NCBI RefSeq assembly: GCF_900155545.1
Contig: NZ_LT732526.1
Span: 1,370,796 to 1,434,795, forward strand
Source of the DNA: Clostridium sp. Marseille-P2415
GTDB taxonomy: Bacteria > Bacillota > Clostridia > Lachnospirales > Lachnospiraceae
DNA: 64,000 nucleotides
Direction: 5' to 3'
This document shows, one piece after another, positions 18,103 through 25,698 of the stretch (positions are counted from its first letter, which is position 1; each line of letters starts with the position of its first letter). The notes under the pieces are model-generated. The model saw nothing but the letters and a program-made list of their open reading frames with translations, ran no database searches and had not been told where the DNA came from. A program made the translations under genes and the position numbers.

Positions 18103-19270
18103 CAGGAAAATTCTCCGAACTCGATTGTCTGATAACCTTCTGCTTTTTCTGCCTCTTCTTTCTATCCAGTCTCTCGTTTACAATTTCACGGAGAACCGTG
18201 TACAAAACGGAACAAAGAGGGATAAAGATCAGCATTCCCACAACACCCATGGCGCTGCCTCCGATGGTCACTGCTACCAGGACCCAGACGGAAGGAAGCC
18301 CCACCGAATTTCCTACCACATGGGGATAGATAAAATTCCCTTCGATCTGCTGGAGGACAAAAAACAGGATTAAAAAAATCAGCGCATCCAAAGGTTTCAC
18401 CATCAGCATCAGAAATGCGCCTATTGCACACCCGATAAACGCTCCGAACATGGGAATCAGAGCTGTAAACGCAATTAAGACACCGATGAGAAGTGCATAT
18501 GGAAGGCGAAAAACCGACAAAGTCAAAAAGAACATGCTCCCAAGAATCACTGCCTCAAGACACTGTCCTGCAAGGAAATTGGAAAAGGTATCGGAAACAA
18601 GCTCCAGAATATCAAGCGTCCGTATCATCACTCTTTCCGGAAGAAAAGCGCCCATCAGCTTCCGAAACTGGCGTGACAGGGTCTCTTTCTGAAGGAGAAT
18701 ATAAATGGCGAATACCAGCCCGATTACAAAGGTGGTTACACCATTTATAATTGACATGGCCGCAGATACCGTAGAGGACAGGACTGTTCCCGCCCCAGTG
18801 GATAAAAATCCGACTATCCCTTCCAGAAAAGATTTCCAGTCAATCTGGATCCCGTTTATATAGTCAGCTATCTCCGGGTTTTGGGCAAAGAGCTTCTCTG
18901 CCGCCTCTTTCACATTTATAAGAAATGCCGGTATGCTGTTTTGTAAGCTTAAGATGGTTTCAAACAGCTGGGGCATTACTACAAAGATAACGATAAGTAA
19001 AATCCCTACCACAAGAACCAGCGTCAGGCAAAGGCCTAACGGTCTGCGCATTTTGCTTTCTTCCTTTAACGGCAGTAATTTTTCTATCCTGCGCATTGGG
19101 ACATTGAGAATAAAAGCCATCACACCGCCCAGAAGAAATGGCGAAACAAATCCGATCAGCTTCACTCCTAACGCAAATAAGCTTCGGTAATTCAAGCCGG
19201 CAACCACTGCAGCTACGGCAAATACAATCAGCCAGCAGATTTTTTTCATTGTATTGTCATTCAATTCCAT
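18095..19270 (-). CDS. AI-2E family transporter (PerM-like)
   Basis: 391 aa, with hydrophobic segments at the N-terminus and a conserved C-terminal block of membrane helices (LAGQCLEAVILGSMFFLTLSVFRLPYALLIGVLIAFTALIPMFGAFIG … QQIEGNFIYPHVVGNSVGLP), the signature of the AI-2E/PerM family. Members export small molecules, act as ion antiporters, or have no known substrate. The start at ATG 19270 sits six bases after GGAG and overlaps the alanyl-tRNA editing gene by 14 bp, so the two are cotranscribed. A basic tail (KKRQKKQK) is cytoplasmic. The quorum-signal role in the family name should not be assumed. Confidence 0.88.
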   Translation of the reverse strand: MELNDNTMKKICWLIVFAVAAVVAGLNYRSLFALGVKLIGFVSPFLLGGVMAFILNVPMRRIEKLLPLKEESKMRRPLGLCLTLVLVVGILLIVIFVVMPQLFETILSLQNSIPAFLINVKEAAEKLFAQNPEIADYINGIQIDWKSFLEGIVGFLSTGAGTVLSSTVSAAMSIINGVTTFVIGLVFAIYILLQKETLSRQFRKLMGAFLPERVMIRTLDILELVSDTFSNFLAGQCLEAVILGSMFFLTLSVFRLPYALLIGVLIAFTALIPMFGAFIGCAIGAFLMLMVKPLDALIFLILFFVLQQIEGNFIYPHVVGNSVGLPSVWVLVAVTIGGSAMGVVGMLIFIPLCSVLYTVLREIVNERLDRKKRQKKQKVIRQSSSENFPVK

Positions 19271-20435
19271 CATTCTCTCCTTTTGATTCTTCCGCAAAAG
19301 CTTTTCTGATCTCTTCAGAAAAAGCCTGGAAGGTTCCCTGTGCCATCAGAGTACTTCCGCCTCCCCGGCCGTTTAATCTTCCATTCAATGCCTTACTGAA
19401 AGCCCGCATATCTTTAAAGCTGCTTCCCACGGCATACTGAAAACGGTTGTCCGCCCCGGAGCATACCAGTACAATGCTTCCCTTCTTCTCTTCATACAGC
19501 ATGGTGCAAAACTGTCTTAGCTGTGCCGGATCCAGACCATTTTCAAATACCAGGAGAGGGGAACCGGACTCCGGATAATCCTCTGCCTTTCTTTCAAGGA
19601 GTTCTTTTGAAAGACGGCTGACTCTTTCATCCTTTTTCAGCCCTTCCTCCTTCAGCTTATCTACCGCCTCCAGTACATGATCCGCTTTTGCCGATAGCAG
19701 GGCCGAGATACCGGACACAGACTTCTGTTTCCTCCGGTAATCGAAAAGTGCCATCCTTCCGCACAGCATGGATACCCTCACTCCGCTCTTATGATGTATC
19801 ATTCCCGTCACCTTCAAAATACCGATCTCTCCCGCCGTCATCACATGGGTCCCGCAGCAGGCGCATACATCACCGCCCGGAATCTCAATGATGCGGACCT
19901 GGCCGGTCAGTTCTTTCTTGCTCCGGTAATTCATGGAGGAAAGTTCCTCCTTTGATGGATATGATTCCAGAACCGGAACATTCTGCCAGATCAGCTCATT
20001 CACTTCCGTTTCCGCTGCTTCGATCTGCTCCTGGGTTAAGCTTCCGTTAAAATCAACGGTCACCTCATCCTTTCCCATGTGAAATCCTACATTATCCAGG
20101 CCATAATGCTTATGTACGATTCCCGATAATAAGTGCTCTCCCGAATGATTCTGCATATGACAGAACCTTCTCTCCCAGTCTATGGCTCCGGTAACCGTAC
20201 TGCCCGCGATAAGGGGCCTGTCCGTCATGTGTATGATACCTTCCGGTTTTTCCCTGACATCAAGTACTGCCGCTTCCCCCAGTTTTCCCATATCTGCCGG
20301 CTGGCCGCCGCCTTCCGGATAAAAAGCCGTCCGGTCCAAAAGCACCTCAAAGATTCCGTTCTTTCCCTGTCTGCAATCCGTTACCGTTGCTTCAAATATT
20401 TTTACATAAGGCCTGTGATAATATAATTTTTCCAT
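19257..20435 (-). CDS. Alanyl-tRNA editing protein (AlaX-L type)
   Basis: 392 aa. The N-terminal part resembles the AlaRS editing domain: YPEGGGQPADMG (~35-47), the zinc ligands NHSGEHLLSG (HxxxH) and, about 100 residues later, CACCGTH (CxxxH). The C-terminal ~100 residues contain a DHHA1-like domain ending GRLNGRGGGSTLMAQG, as in full AlaRS. These free-standing proteins hydrolyse Ser- or Gly-tRNA(Ala). There is no catalytic AlaRS core, so this is a trans-editing factor and not alaS. GAGGAG precedes ATG 20435. First gene of a two-gene operon with the AI-2E family gene. Confidence 0.92.
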   Translation of the reverse strand: MEKLYYHRPYVKIFEATVTDCRQGKNGIFEVLLDRTAFYPEGGGQPADMGKLGEAAVLDVREKPEGIIHMTDRPLIAGSTVTGAIDWERRFCHMQNHSGEHLLSGIVHKHYGLDNVGFHMGKDEVTVDFNGSLTQEQIEAAETEVNELIWQNVPVLESYPSKEELSSMNYRSKKELTGQVRIIEIPGGDVCACCGTHVMTAGEIGILKVTGMIHHKSGVRVSMLCGRMALFDYRRKQKSVSGISALLSAKADHVLEAVDKLKEEGLKKDERVSRLSKELLERKAEDYPESGSPLLVFENGLDPAQLRQFCTMLYEEKKGSIVLVCSGADNRFQYAVGSSFKDMRAFSKALNGRLNGRGGGSTLMAQGTFQAFSEEIRKAFAEESKGENDGIE

Positions 20436-20589
20436 GATCTGCTCCTCATTACTCTGTTGTTACTAATTATACACAACTATTGGATAAGTTCAATCATTAG
20501 AATTCAAAAATTTTTTAAAAAATGTGGAAACAGTGGCAAGCTAATATTCATACACTTACATTGTAAACAAATTAATTGGAGGAACTAAT

Positions 20590-20826
20590 ATGAGTGATCT
20601 GGCAGCAACTAACTGTGGAGGCGGATGCGATTGCAACAACGGATGTGGATTCAACATAATCTTTTTGATCCTGATTCTGTGCTGCTGCGGTAACAACGGA
20701 TTCGGCGGATGCGGCAGTGGATGTGGCAATGGATGCGGAAATGATGGATGTTTTCTTATAATCATCATTCTTCTGTTCTGCTGCAATGGATTCGGCGGAT
20801 GCGACAGAAATAACTTCTGCTGCTAA
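20590..20826 (+). CDS. Gly/Cys-rich membrane micro-protein (chorion-HCB-like)
   Basis: 78 aa with 16 cysteines and about as many glycines. It has two short hydrophobic stretches (IIFLILILCCC and FLIIIILLFCC), each followed by a GFGGC-type segment, so the protein is an internal tandem duplication of [GNNGFGGCG]-[hydrophobic]-[CC]. GGAGG precedes ATG 20590 and a strong terminator follows. Lachnospiraceae genomes carry similar Cys-rich proteins annotated as chorion-class high-cysteine proteins. Some may be spore-coat parts, but no function is established. The complementary frame (Ser/Ala-rich) is a shadow. Confidence 0.7.
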   Translation: MSDLAATNCGGGCDCNNGCGFNIIFLILILCCCGNNGFGGCGSGCGNGCGNDGCFLIIIILLFCCNGFGGCDRNNFCC

Positions 20827-20837
20827 ACCAAACATAA

Positions 20838-20876
20838 ACAGGGTCCGATCCTTTGATAGGATCGGGCCCTGTTTTC
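20838..20876 (+). terminator. Intrinsic terminator after Cys-rich gene
   Basis: Long GC-rich stem (ACAGGGTCCGATCC with near-perfect complement), 6-base loop, then TTTTCATT. Confidence 0.8.
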
Positions 20877-20881
20877 ATTCA

Positions 20882-21031
20882 TTAACGGCTCTGGCTCTTA
20901 TCCTGCCCAGGCCTTGTAAAGGAACTTTGTGCGTTTCCGCCTTTTCCTGAATTTTTATTCTGTTTTCTGCTCATGCAGTCGTCATCAATTTCGTATACTG
21001 AATTTCCATCTATAATTAATCGACTTCTCAT
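20882..21031 (-). CDS. Small conserved-type protein, 49 aa
   Basis: 49 aa from ATG 21031 with AGGAGAG eleven bases upstream. The N-terminal half is a compact strand-like segment (MRSRLIIDGNSVYEIDDDC). The C-terminal half is basic and polar (KQNKNSGKGG … QDKSQSR) and probably disordered. The sequence looks like a small Lachnospiraceae protein of unknown role. Its 3' end is next to the Cys-rich gene terminator. The start choice rests on the ribosome site; the longer frame upstream has none. Confidence 0.55.
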   Translation of the reverse strand: MRSRLIIDGNSVYEIDDDCMSRKQNKNSGKGGNAQSSFTRPGQDKSQSR

Positions 21032-21108
21032 ATTTAAATCACTCTCCTGTAATACTAATATATGCAGCCGCATATATTGTCAACAAGAAAAGTAAGGAAC
21101 CTCATGCC

Positions 21109-21660
21109 ATGAATAATGAACAAAATCTTCACGCAAATGATCTGGACTCCCTTGTCGGCGATAATCACCTTCAGATGATGAAGGCCGCCCTGCCCTATAT
21201 GAGTGTCTCCCAGCAGCGTTTTATCTCCTTCTTCGTCAAATTCAACGAACTGCGCCGTACCATTAACCTGTTTGAAGAAGGCGAAGTAGCTGCCATGGGA
21301 ATCTGCTCAGCAGGTGAGAGAGAAAAGCCTGAATCACCCATTGAAATGCTAAACACCATCAAGCCCTATGCAAATCCGTCGGAGCAGGATTTCATAGATC
21401 TTATCATCAATTTCTTTCAGGGCTTTAAGCTGGCCGGCTCTTATTCCGAATCAGTCCCAAGTTCCACAGTCCCGGTCCAGGCTCAGACTCAGACTCAGGC
21501 TAAGCCCGAGGGACAAAACAGACCTCAGAATCCTCACCGGCAAAACAATCCCTTTGGGCGGATATCCCTGGATCAGATAAAGAATTTTATGCCCCCGGAA
21601 CAGCAGTCAAGGTTAGAGACCATGCAGCTTATGATGTCCGCCATGCAGCAGATGAATTAA
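21109..21660 (+). CDS. Hypothetical helical protein with Pro/Gln-rich linker
   Basis: 183 aa. Residues ~1-115 look mostly helical (DDSLVGDNHLQMMKAALPYMS-type pattern, PSEQDFIDLIINFFQGFKLAG). A low-complexity linker with QTQTQ and many Gln/Pro (~118-150) follows. The tail ISLDQIKNFMPPEQQSRLETMQLMMSAMQQMN is amphipathic. No signal peptide. It is followed after 60 bp by a second small gene on the same strand, and both end before a hairpin terminator. The pair is probably one operon. Not recognised; the linker and Met/Gln-rich tail suggest a protein-interaction role, which is only an inference. Confidence 0.7.
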   Translation: MNNEQNLHANDLDSLVGDNHLQMMKAALPYMSVSQQRFISFFVKFNELRRTINLFEEGEVAAMGICSAGEREKPESPIEMLNTIKPYANPSEQDFIDLIINFFQGFKLAGSYSESVPSSTVPVQAQTQTQAKPEGQNRPQNPHRQNNPFGRISLDQIKNFMPPEQQSRLETMQLMMSAMQQMN

Positions 21661-21720
21661 AGAACGGTTACCAGTCTGATTCTCTTTATACATGCACAAA
21701 GAAAGGATGAATAATAACCT

Positions 21721-22008
21721 ATGAATGCTAACTGGAAACAAGACCCCAGACTAAAAAAAATGAATCCACAGAAGCTTTCCCTTCTGAACGAGTTCGCCAA
21801 ACGGGTGGAGTCGACCCCAAAGGACCAGCTTCTCCCCACACTGCTAAGCATAAATGCAGAAGCCAGCCAGAAAGGCATCCATTTTAATGACGATGAGACA
21901 GATCTTCTTATTTCCATTATGAGTGCCAATATGAGCCCAGCCGAACGGAAACGTATGGATACCTTACGTCTTCTTTCCAAGAATCTCGCCAACCGGAATC
22001 ATAAATAA
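21721..22008 (+). CDS. Hypothetical small helical protein
   Basis: 95 aa, charged and helical. It begins MNANWKQDPRLKKMNPQKLSLLNEFAKRV and ends with an SPAERKRMDTLRLLSKNL segment. The spacing 'DPRLKKMNPEKL … FA' recurs in small proteins next to the gene upstream in Lachnospiraceae, by impression only. An AAAGGA site lies before the ATG. Same operon as the gene at 21109. Function unknown. Confidence 0.65.
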   Translation: MNANWKQDPRLKKMNPQKLSLLNEFAKRVESTPKDQLLPTLLSINAEASQKGIHFNDDETDLLISIMSANMSPAERKRMDTLRLLSKNLANRNHK

Positions 22009-22013
22009 GAAAG

Positions 22014-22062
22014 AGGACATTATGAGTGATTCACAGGAAGAACCGCCATAATGTCCTTTCTT
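22014..22062. terminator. Terminator with CATAATGTCCT arm
   Basis: Perfect 11-bp stem AGGACATTATG/CATAATGTCCT with a 21-base loop, then TTCTTTATT on the plus strand. It ends the operon from the left and faces the flavin reductase gene. A similar structure is at 22773-22817. Confidence 0.65.
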
Positions 22063-22089
22063 TATTATCAGAACAGATACAGCAAAAAA

Positions 22090-22629
22090 CTAGTCTTCAA
22101 TCATGTACGCGCTGACAATTTCTCCACAATAGGCCGTATGAAAATCCTTGTTTGCCCCATGAAATGTACTGTCGACATCCTGCGGATAAAACATACTTTT
22201 ATTCTCTTCTGTTATTTCATTCTGATCTTGCTTTTGCTTATACACAATTCTGCATTCGAGAGTCAGAGGAAGTTCTTTAACAGCAGGAACTGTGATCGCT
22301 TCAGGGGTTTCAAGTGTCAGGTTAAGCTCCTTGGTTTTATCAACCTCATAACCGGATTTCGTTCCGCAAAAACCAAGTATTTTTTTATCAAATGTTCCAT
22401 GCGGTATATTTATAGTAAATTCGGGATTTTTTTCCAATTGTTGTTTCGTAAAACGATTTTCTCTAACATAGACTGTAAAAACTGGTTTTCCCCATATGAT
22501 TCCCAGATTTCCCCAGGAAATGGTCATAGAATTCACTCTGCCGTCTGCCTTTGTTGTTAATAATACACCTGTTTGCAAAGCTTTCATGATCTCATTGGTA
22601 TGATCAAATAGTTCAATTTTTCTTTTCAT
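22090..22629 (-). CDS. Flavin reductase family protein
   Basis: 179 aa flavin-binding split-barrel domain. The sequence starts GVLLTTKADGRVNSMTISWGNLGIIWGKPVFTVYVRENRFT, the FMN-binding pattern of flavin reductase-like proteins (ILTTxxxGxxNxMTxSW). The C-terminal half (ECRIVYKQ … HTAYCGEIVSAYM) is also typical. These proteins bind FMN and act as flavin reductases or as small flavoproteins in anaerobes. GGAG lies before ATG 22629. Direct repeats upstream (22673-22701) may bind a regulator. Confidence 0.88.
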   Translation of the reverse strand: MKRKIELFDHTNEIMKALQTGVLLTTKADGRVNSMTISWGNLGIIWGKPVFTVYVRENRFTKQQLEKNPEFTINIPHGTFDKKILGFCGTKSGYEVDKTKELNLTLETPEAITVPAVKELPLTLECRIVYKQKQDQNEITEENKSMFYPQDVDSTFHGANKDFHTAYCGEIVSAYMIED

Positions 22630-22672
22630 GTTTCTTCTCCTTCATTTTATTATTTTATAATATATTAGTACC

Positions 22673-22701
22673 AGCATGCACTTAATTACAAGTATGCACT
22701 T
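22673..22701 (-). promoter_or_regulatory. Direct repeat upstream of flavin reductase
   Basis: Two copies of AG(C/T)ATGCACTT spaced 18 bp apart (22673 and 22691), about 45-70 bp before the flavin reductase start. The spacing of nearly two helical turns suits a dimeric regulator. No regulator gene is adjacent. Confidence 0.35.
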
Positions 22702-22772
22702 TTATGTAAGCTACTATCATAAAGGATAGTATGAGCAGGCATATGGAATACATCAGATCATTTAAACACGAA

Positions 22773-22817
22773 ATAAGGACACTATAAGCCATAATTCCAT
22801 AGCCATAATGTCCTTAT
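22773..22817 (-). terminator. Terminator of leuS
   Basis: 13-bp stem with one mismatch (ATAAGGACACTAT against ATAATGTCCTTAT), 45 bp past the leuS stop. Its right arm shares CCATAATGTCCT with the terminator at 22014. Confidence 0.6.
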
Positions 22818-22861
22818 CCGAATGCTCAAATAATTTCACATCAAATGCGTAACCTGCCGTT

Positions 22862-25276
22862 TTAATTGCACACGATATTTATGATTCTTCCCGGAACATA
22901 AATTTCCTTTACAATGGTTCCGGTTATCTTATCCGGAATCAGGGCCTTGCCTGCCCCGATGGCTTCATCCTTTGATACATCTGCAGGAAGCTTCACCACT
23001 GCTCTGGTCTTTCCATTTACCTGAACGGCAATTTCGATTTCATCTTCCTTCATGGCTTCCTCGTCGCACTCCGGCCACTGTGCATGGAAAACGGAATCGC
23101 TGCCGCCAAGCTGCTGCCATAATTCCTCACCGATATGAGGAGCAAACGGAGCAACCAGAATTACAAAGGTCTTCAAAGTCTCCCTGTCAATGCCCCCTGT
23201 CTTTTTCGCCAGATCGATCAGCTTATTGTTATATTCCATGAATCCGGAAATTACCGTATTTAAGTTAAACTGATTGAAACGCTGTTCAATATCAAAGATC
23301 AGTTTATGGCGCAGGCGGATCATTTCTTTGGTCGCTTCTATATCCTTGCCGCTGCTTTCTGATACCAGGTTCCAGAAACGGTTTAAGAAACGGCTGACAC
23401 CTTCGATTCCTCTGTCATCCCATTCTGCATCAAGCTCCGGCGGTCCCACAAAAAGCTCATACATGCGGAGAGAATCACAGCCATAGTCGCGGACAAGATC
23501 ATCGGGAGAAACCACATTTCCCTTGGATTTGCTCATCTTGATTCCATTCTTTCCGGTGATCATACCCTGATTGAACAGCTTGACGAATGGCTCATCAAAA
23601 TCCACAACTCCGATGTCATTTAAAAATTTTGTATAGAAACGGGAATACAGAAGGTGAAGCACTGCATGCTCCACGCCGCCGATATACATATCAACAGGGA
23701 GATATTTATCCGCTTTTTCTCTGGATACCAGCTCCTTATCATTATGGCTGTCTACATAGCGGAGGAAATACCAGGAAGAACCGGCCCACTGAGGCATGGT
23801 ATTGGTCTCTCTTTTTGCAGGAGCGCCACACTGCGGACAGGTGGTATTAACCCATTCGTCAATGTCAGCAAGCGGTGATTCTCCTGTTCCGGTAGGCTGA
23901 TAGCTTTCCACTTCCGGCAATGTCAGCGGAAGCTGATCTTCCGGTACAGGAACATTGCCGCAGTGAGGGCAATGAATGATCGGAATGGGCTCGCCCCAGT
24001 AACGCTGTCTGGAGAACACCCAGTCACGAAGCTTAAAGTTTTCAGTCTTTTTACCCAGTCCTCTTTTTTCAATCATGGCTGGTGCTTCTTTTTTAAGAAC
24101 AGAGGATTCCATACCATTCCACTCGCCGGAATTAATCATGATACCGTTTGCGTCAGTATAAGCTTCTGTCAGGTTCTCAATTTCCTTGCCGTCCTTTGCG
24201 ATCACCTGGATGATCGGAATGTTAAATTTCGTTGCAAATTCAAAGTCTCTGTCATCATGGGCCGGTACGCACATAATGGCTCCGGTACCATAATCGGCCA
24301 GAACATAATCGGAAAGCCAGATCGGCACTTTGGCTCCGTTTAAAGGATTTACCGCATAGCTTCCTGTAAATACGCCGGTCTTTTCTTTATCCTGAAGACG
24401 GTCTACGTTGGATTTCATGGAAGAATCGTAAATATACTTTTCAACCGCTTCTTTATTTTCCGGGGTTGCAAGGGCAGCTGCGAGACCGTGCTCCGGTGCA
24501 AGAACCATAAAGGTAGCACCATGCAGGGTATCAGGTCTTGTAGTATAAACAGTAATGGCTTCTTCTCTTCCGTCTACTTTAAAATTGACCTCAGCACCAT
24601 AAGATTTGCCGATCCAGTCTGTCTGCATTTTCTTAACCTTTTCCGGCCAGTCAAGCTTATCAAGATCATTTAACAGTCTGTCTGCATAAGCAGTGATTTT
24701 CAGCATCCACTGTCTTAAGTTTTTCTTTGTTACTGCAGTACCGCAGCGCTCACAGCAGCCGTTCACTACTTCTTCGTTGGCTAATCCTGTCTTACAGGAA
24801 GGACACCAGTTAATCGGGAATTCCTTCTCGTATGCCAGTCCCTTTTTAAACATCTGGACAAAAATCCACTGCGTCCATTTATAAAATCCGGGATCTGTTG
24901 TATTGACCTCCATATCCCAGTCATAAACAGCTGCGATCTCATTGATCTGACGCTTGATGTTGGATACGTTTTCTGCTGTGGATTTTGCCGGATGAACCCC
25001 CATCTTAATGGCATAATTCTCAGCCGGAAGACCAAAAGCATCCCAGCCCATGGGATGAATCACATAATGGCCTTTTAATATCTGATACCTGCTCCATACA
25101 TCGGAGATTACATAGCCCCTCCAGTGTCCTACATGGAGTCCGCTTCCTGATGGATAGGGGAACATATCCAGGCAATAGTATTTCGGTTTTTTTCCGTCGT
25201 CGACATTGATGGGATTCTTTGCCCAGCTTTCTCGCCATTTTTTTTCAATGGCACTATGGTTATAGGATGCCGCCAT
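22862..25276 (-). CDS. leuS: Leucyl-tRNA synthetase
   Basis: 804 aa bacterial LeuRS of normal length. ATG 25276 (MAASYNHSAIEKKWRESW) has GGAGG upstream; the open frame beyond it runs through the T-box leader and is not coding. Motifs: HIGH-type FPYPSGSGLHVGHWRGY (~40-58), the CP1 editing insertion with TTRPDTLHGATFMVLAPEH, the zinc-type Cys pairs CPSCKTG/CCERCG and CPQCG, and KMSKSKGN (~570). The anticodon-binding and C-terminal domains are complete. Expression is controlled by the Leu T-box directly upstream. Single gene with its own terminator. Confidence 0.97.
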   Translation of the reverse strand: MAASYNHSAIEKKWRESWAKNPINVDDGKKPKYYCLDMFPYPSGSGLHVGHWRGYVISDVWSRYQILKGHYVIHPMGWDAFGLPAENYAIKMGVHPAKSTAENVSNIKRQINEIAAVYDWDMEVNTTDPGFYKWTQWIFVQMFKKGLAYEKEFPINWCPSCKTGLANEEVVNGCCERCGTAVTKKNLRQWMLKITAYADRLLNDLDKLDWPEKVKKMQTDWIGKSYGAEVNFKVDGREEAITVYTTRPDTLHGATFMVLAPEHGLAAALATPENKEAVEKYIYDSSMKSNVDRLQDKEKTGVFTGSYAVNPLNGAKVPIWLSDYVLADYGTGAIMCVPAHDDRDFEFATKFNIPIIQVIAKDGKEIENLTEAYTDANGIMINSGEWNGMESSVLKKEAPAMIEKRGLGKKTENFKLRDWVFSRQRYWGEPIPIIHCPHCGNVPVPEDQLPLTLPEVESYQPTGTGESPLADIDEWVNTTCPQCGAPAKRETNTMPQWAGSSWYFLRYVDSHNDKELVSREKADKYLPVDMYIGGVEHAVLHLLYSRFYTKFLNDIGVVDFDEPFVKLFNQGMITGKNGIKMSKSKGNVVSPDDLVRDYGCDSLRMYELFVGPPELDAEWDDRGIEGVSRFLNRFWNLVSESSGKDIEATKEMIRLRHKLIFDIEQRFNQFNLNTVISGFMEYNNKLIDLAKKTGGIDRETLKTFVILVAPFAPHIGEELWQQLGGSDSVFHAQWPECDEEAMKEDEIEIAVQVNGKTRAVVKLPADVSKDEAIGAGKALIPDKITGTIVKEIYVPGRIINIVCN

Positions 25277-25334
25277 AATAAAATTTCCTCCTTTTGCAAA
25301 AGGGATTTTCCCTGTTTCACGGGACCGTCTGGTA

Positions 25335-25373
25335 AACCGGAAGAAACACGCTCTGCGGGTTTCTCCGCATAAA
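25335..25373. repeat. Repeated palindromic element A, copy 2
   Basis: 36 of 39 bases match 13349-13387. In this copy the hairpin is better (GAAACACGC, TCT, GCGGGTTTC). It lies in the leuS leader immediately after the T run of the T-box terminator. Confidence 0.7.
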
Positions 25374-25660
25374 AAATGCGCCTCCAGCCGTCTTAAAACG
25401 GCTATAGAGACGCAGGATATACCGCGTGGTACCACTCTATTTCATACAGTTCTGTATGCTCTCAACCGGATATGAGCACTCATATCCGCCCGTTGTAACG
25501 GTCGGGGTTCCGGCAATACCTACACAGAAACGTTCCTTTCCTTCAGTACGCTACTCAAAGGCCAGTTCAGCCGCCATCCCCAACCGGCTTTCACCAACCG
25601 CCGGCTCTCTGCATGCTTCAGACAGCTTACTACTCCTAATCACAGTATTTTTGCTAACTG
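25371..25660 (-). ncRNA. T-box leader, leucine (CUG specifier)
   Basis: Read on the minus strand. The leader has the stem I opening GGAGTAGTAA and GAGAGCCGGCGGTTGGTGAAAG. The specifier follows the pattern GAA-NNN-(purine)CC…GAG: GAA CTG GCCTTTGAG, placing CTG (Leu) at 25563-25565. The conserved T-box AGAGTGGTACCACGCGG lies near 25420-25437. The terminator pairs GCGTCTC…/…GAGGCGC around an inner GCCGT/ACGGC stem and ends in TTTTTT (25371-25376). Uncharged tRNA-Leu should favour the antiterminator and raise leuS expression. Confidence 0.92.
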
Positions 25661-25662
25661 TA

Positions 25663-25691
25663 AATGTAACATAATTGGGGAAATGTGTCAA
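25663..25691 (-). promoter_or_regulatory. Sigma-A promoter of T-box/leuS
   Basis: Minus strand TTGACA (25686-25691), 17-base spacer, TACATT (25663-25668), just before the T-box leader. Confidence 0.75.
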
Positions 25692-25698
25692 CCGTATT

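Noticed and set aside
20572-20835. Ser/Ala-rich and Pro/His-rich frames on the minus strand opposite the Cys-rich gene
   Set aside because: Low-complexity by-products of the repetitive Gly/Cys codons on the plus strand.
22051-22560. 169-codon plus-strand frame opposite the flavin reductase
   Set aside because: Antisense shadow; begins in a terminator T tract and lacks a ribosome site.
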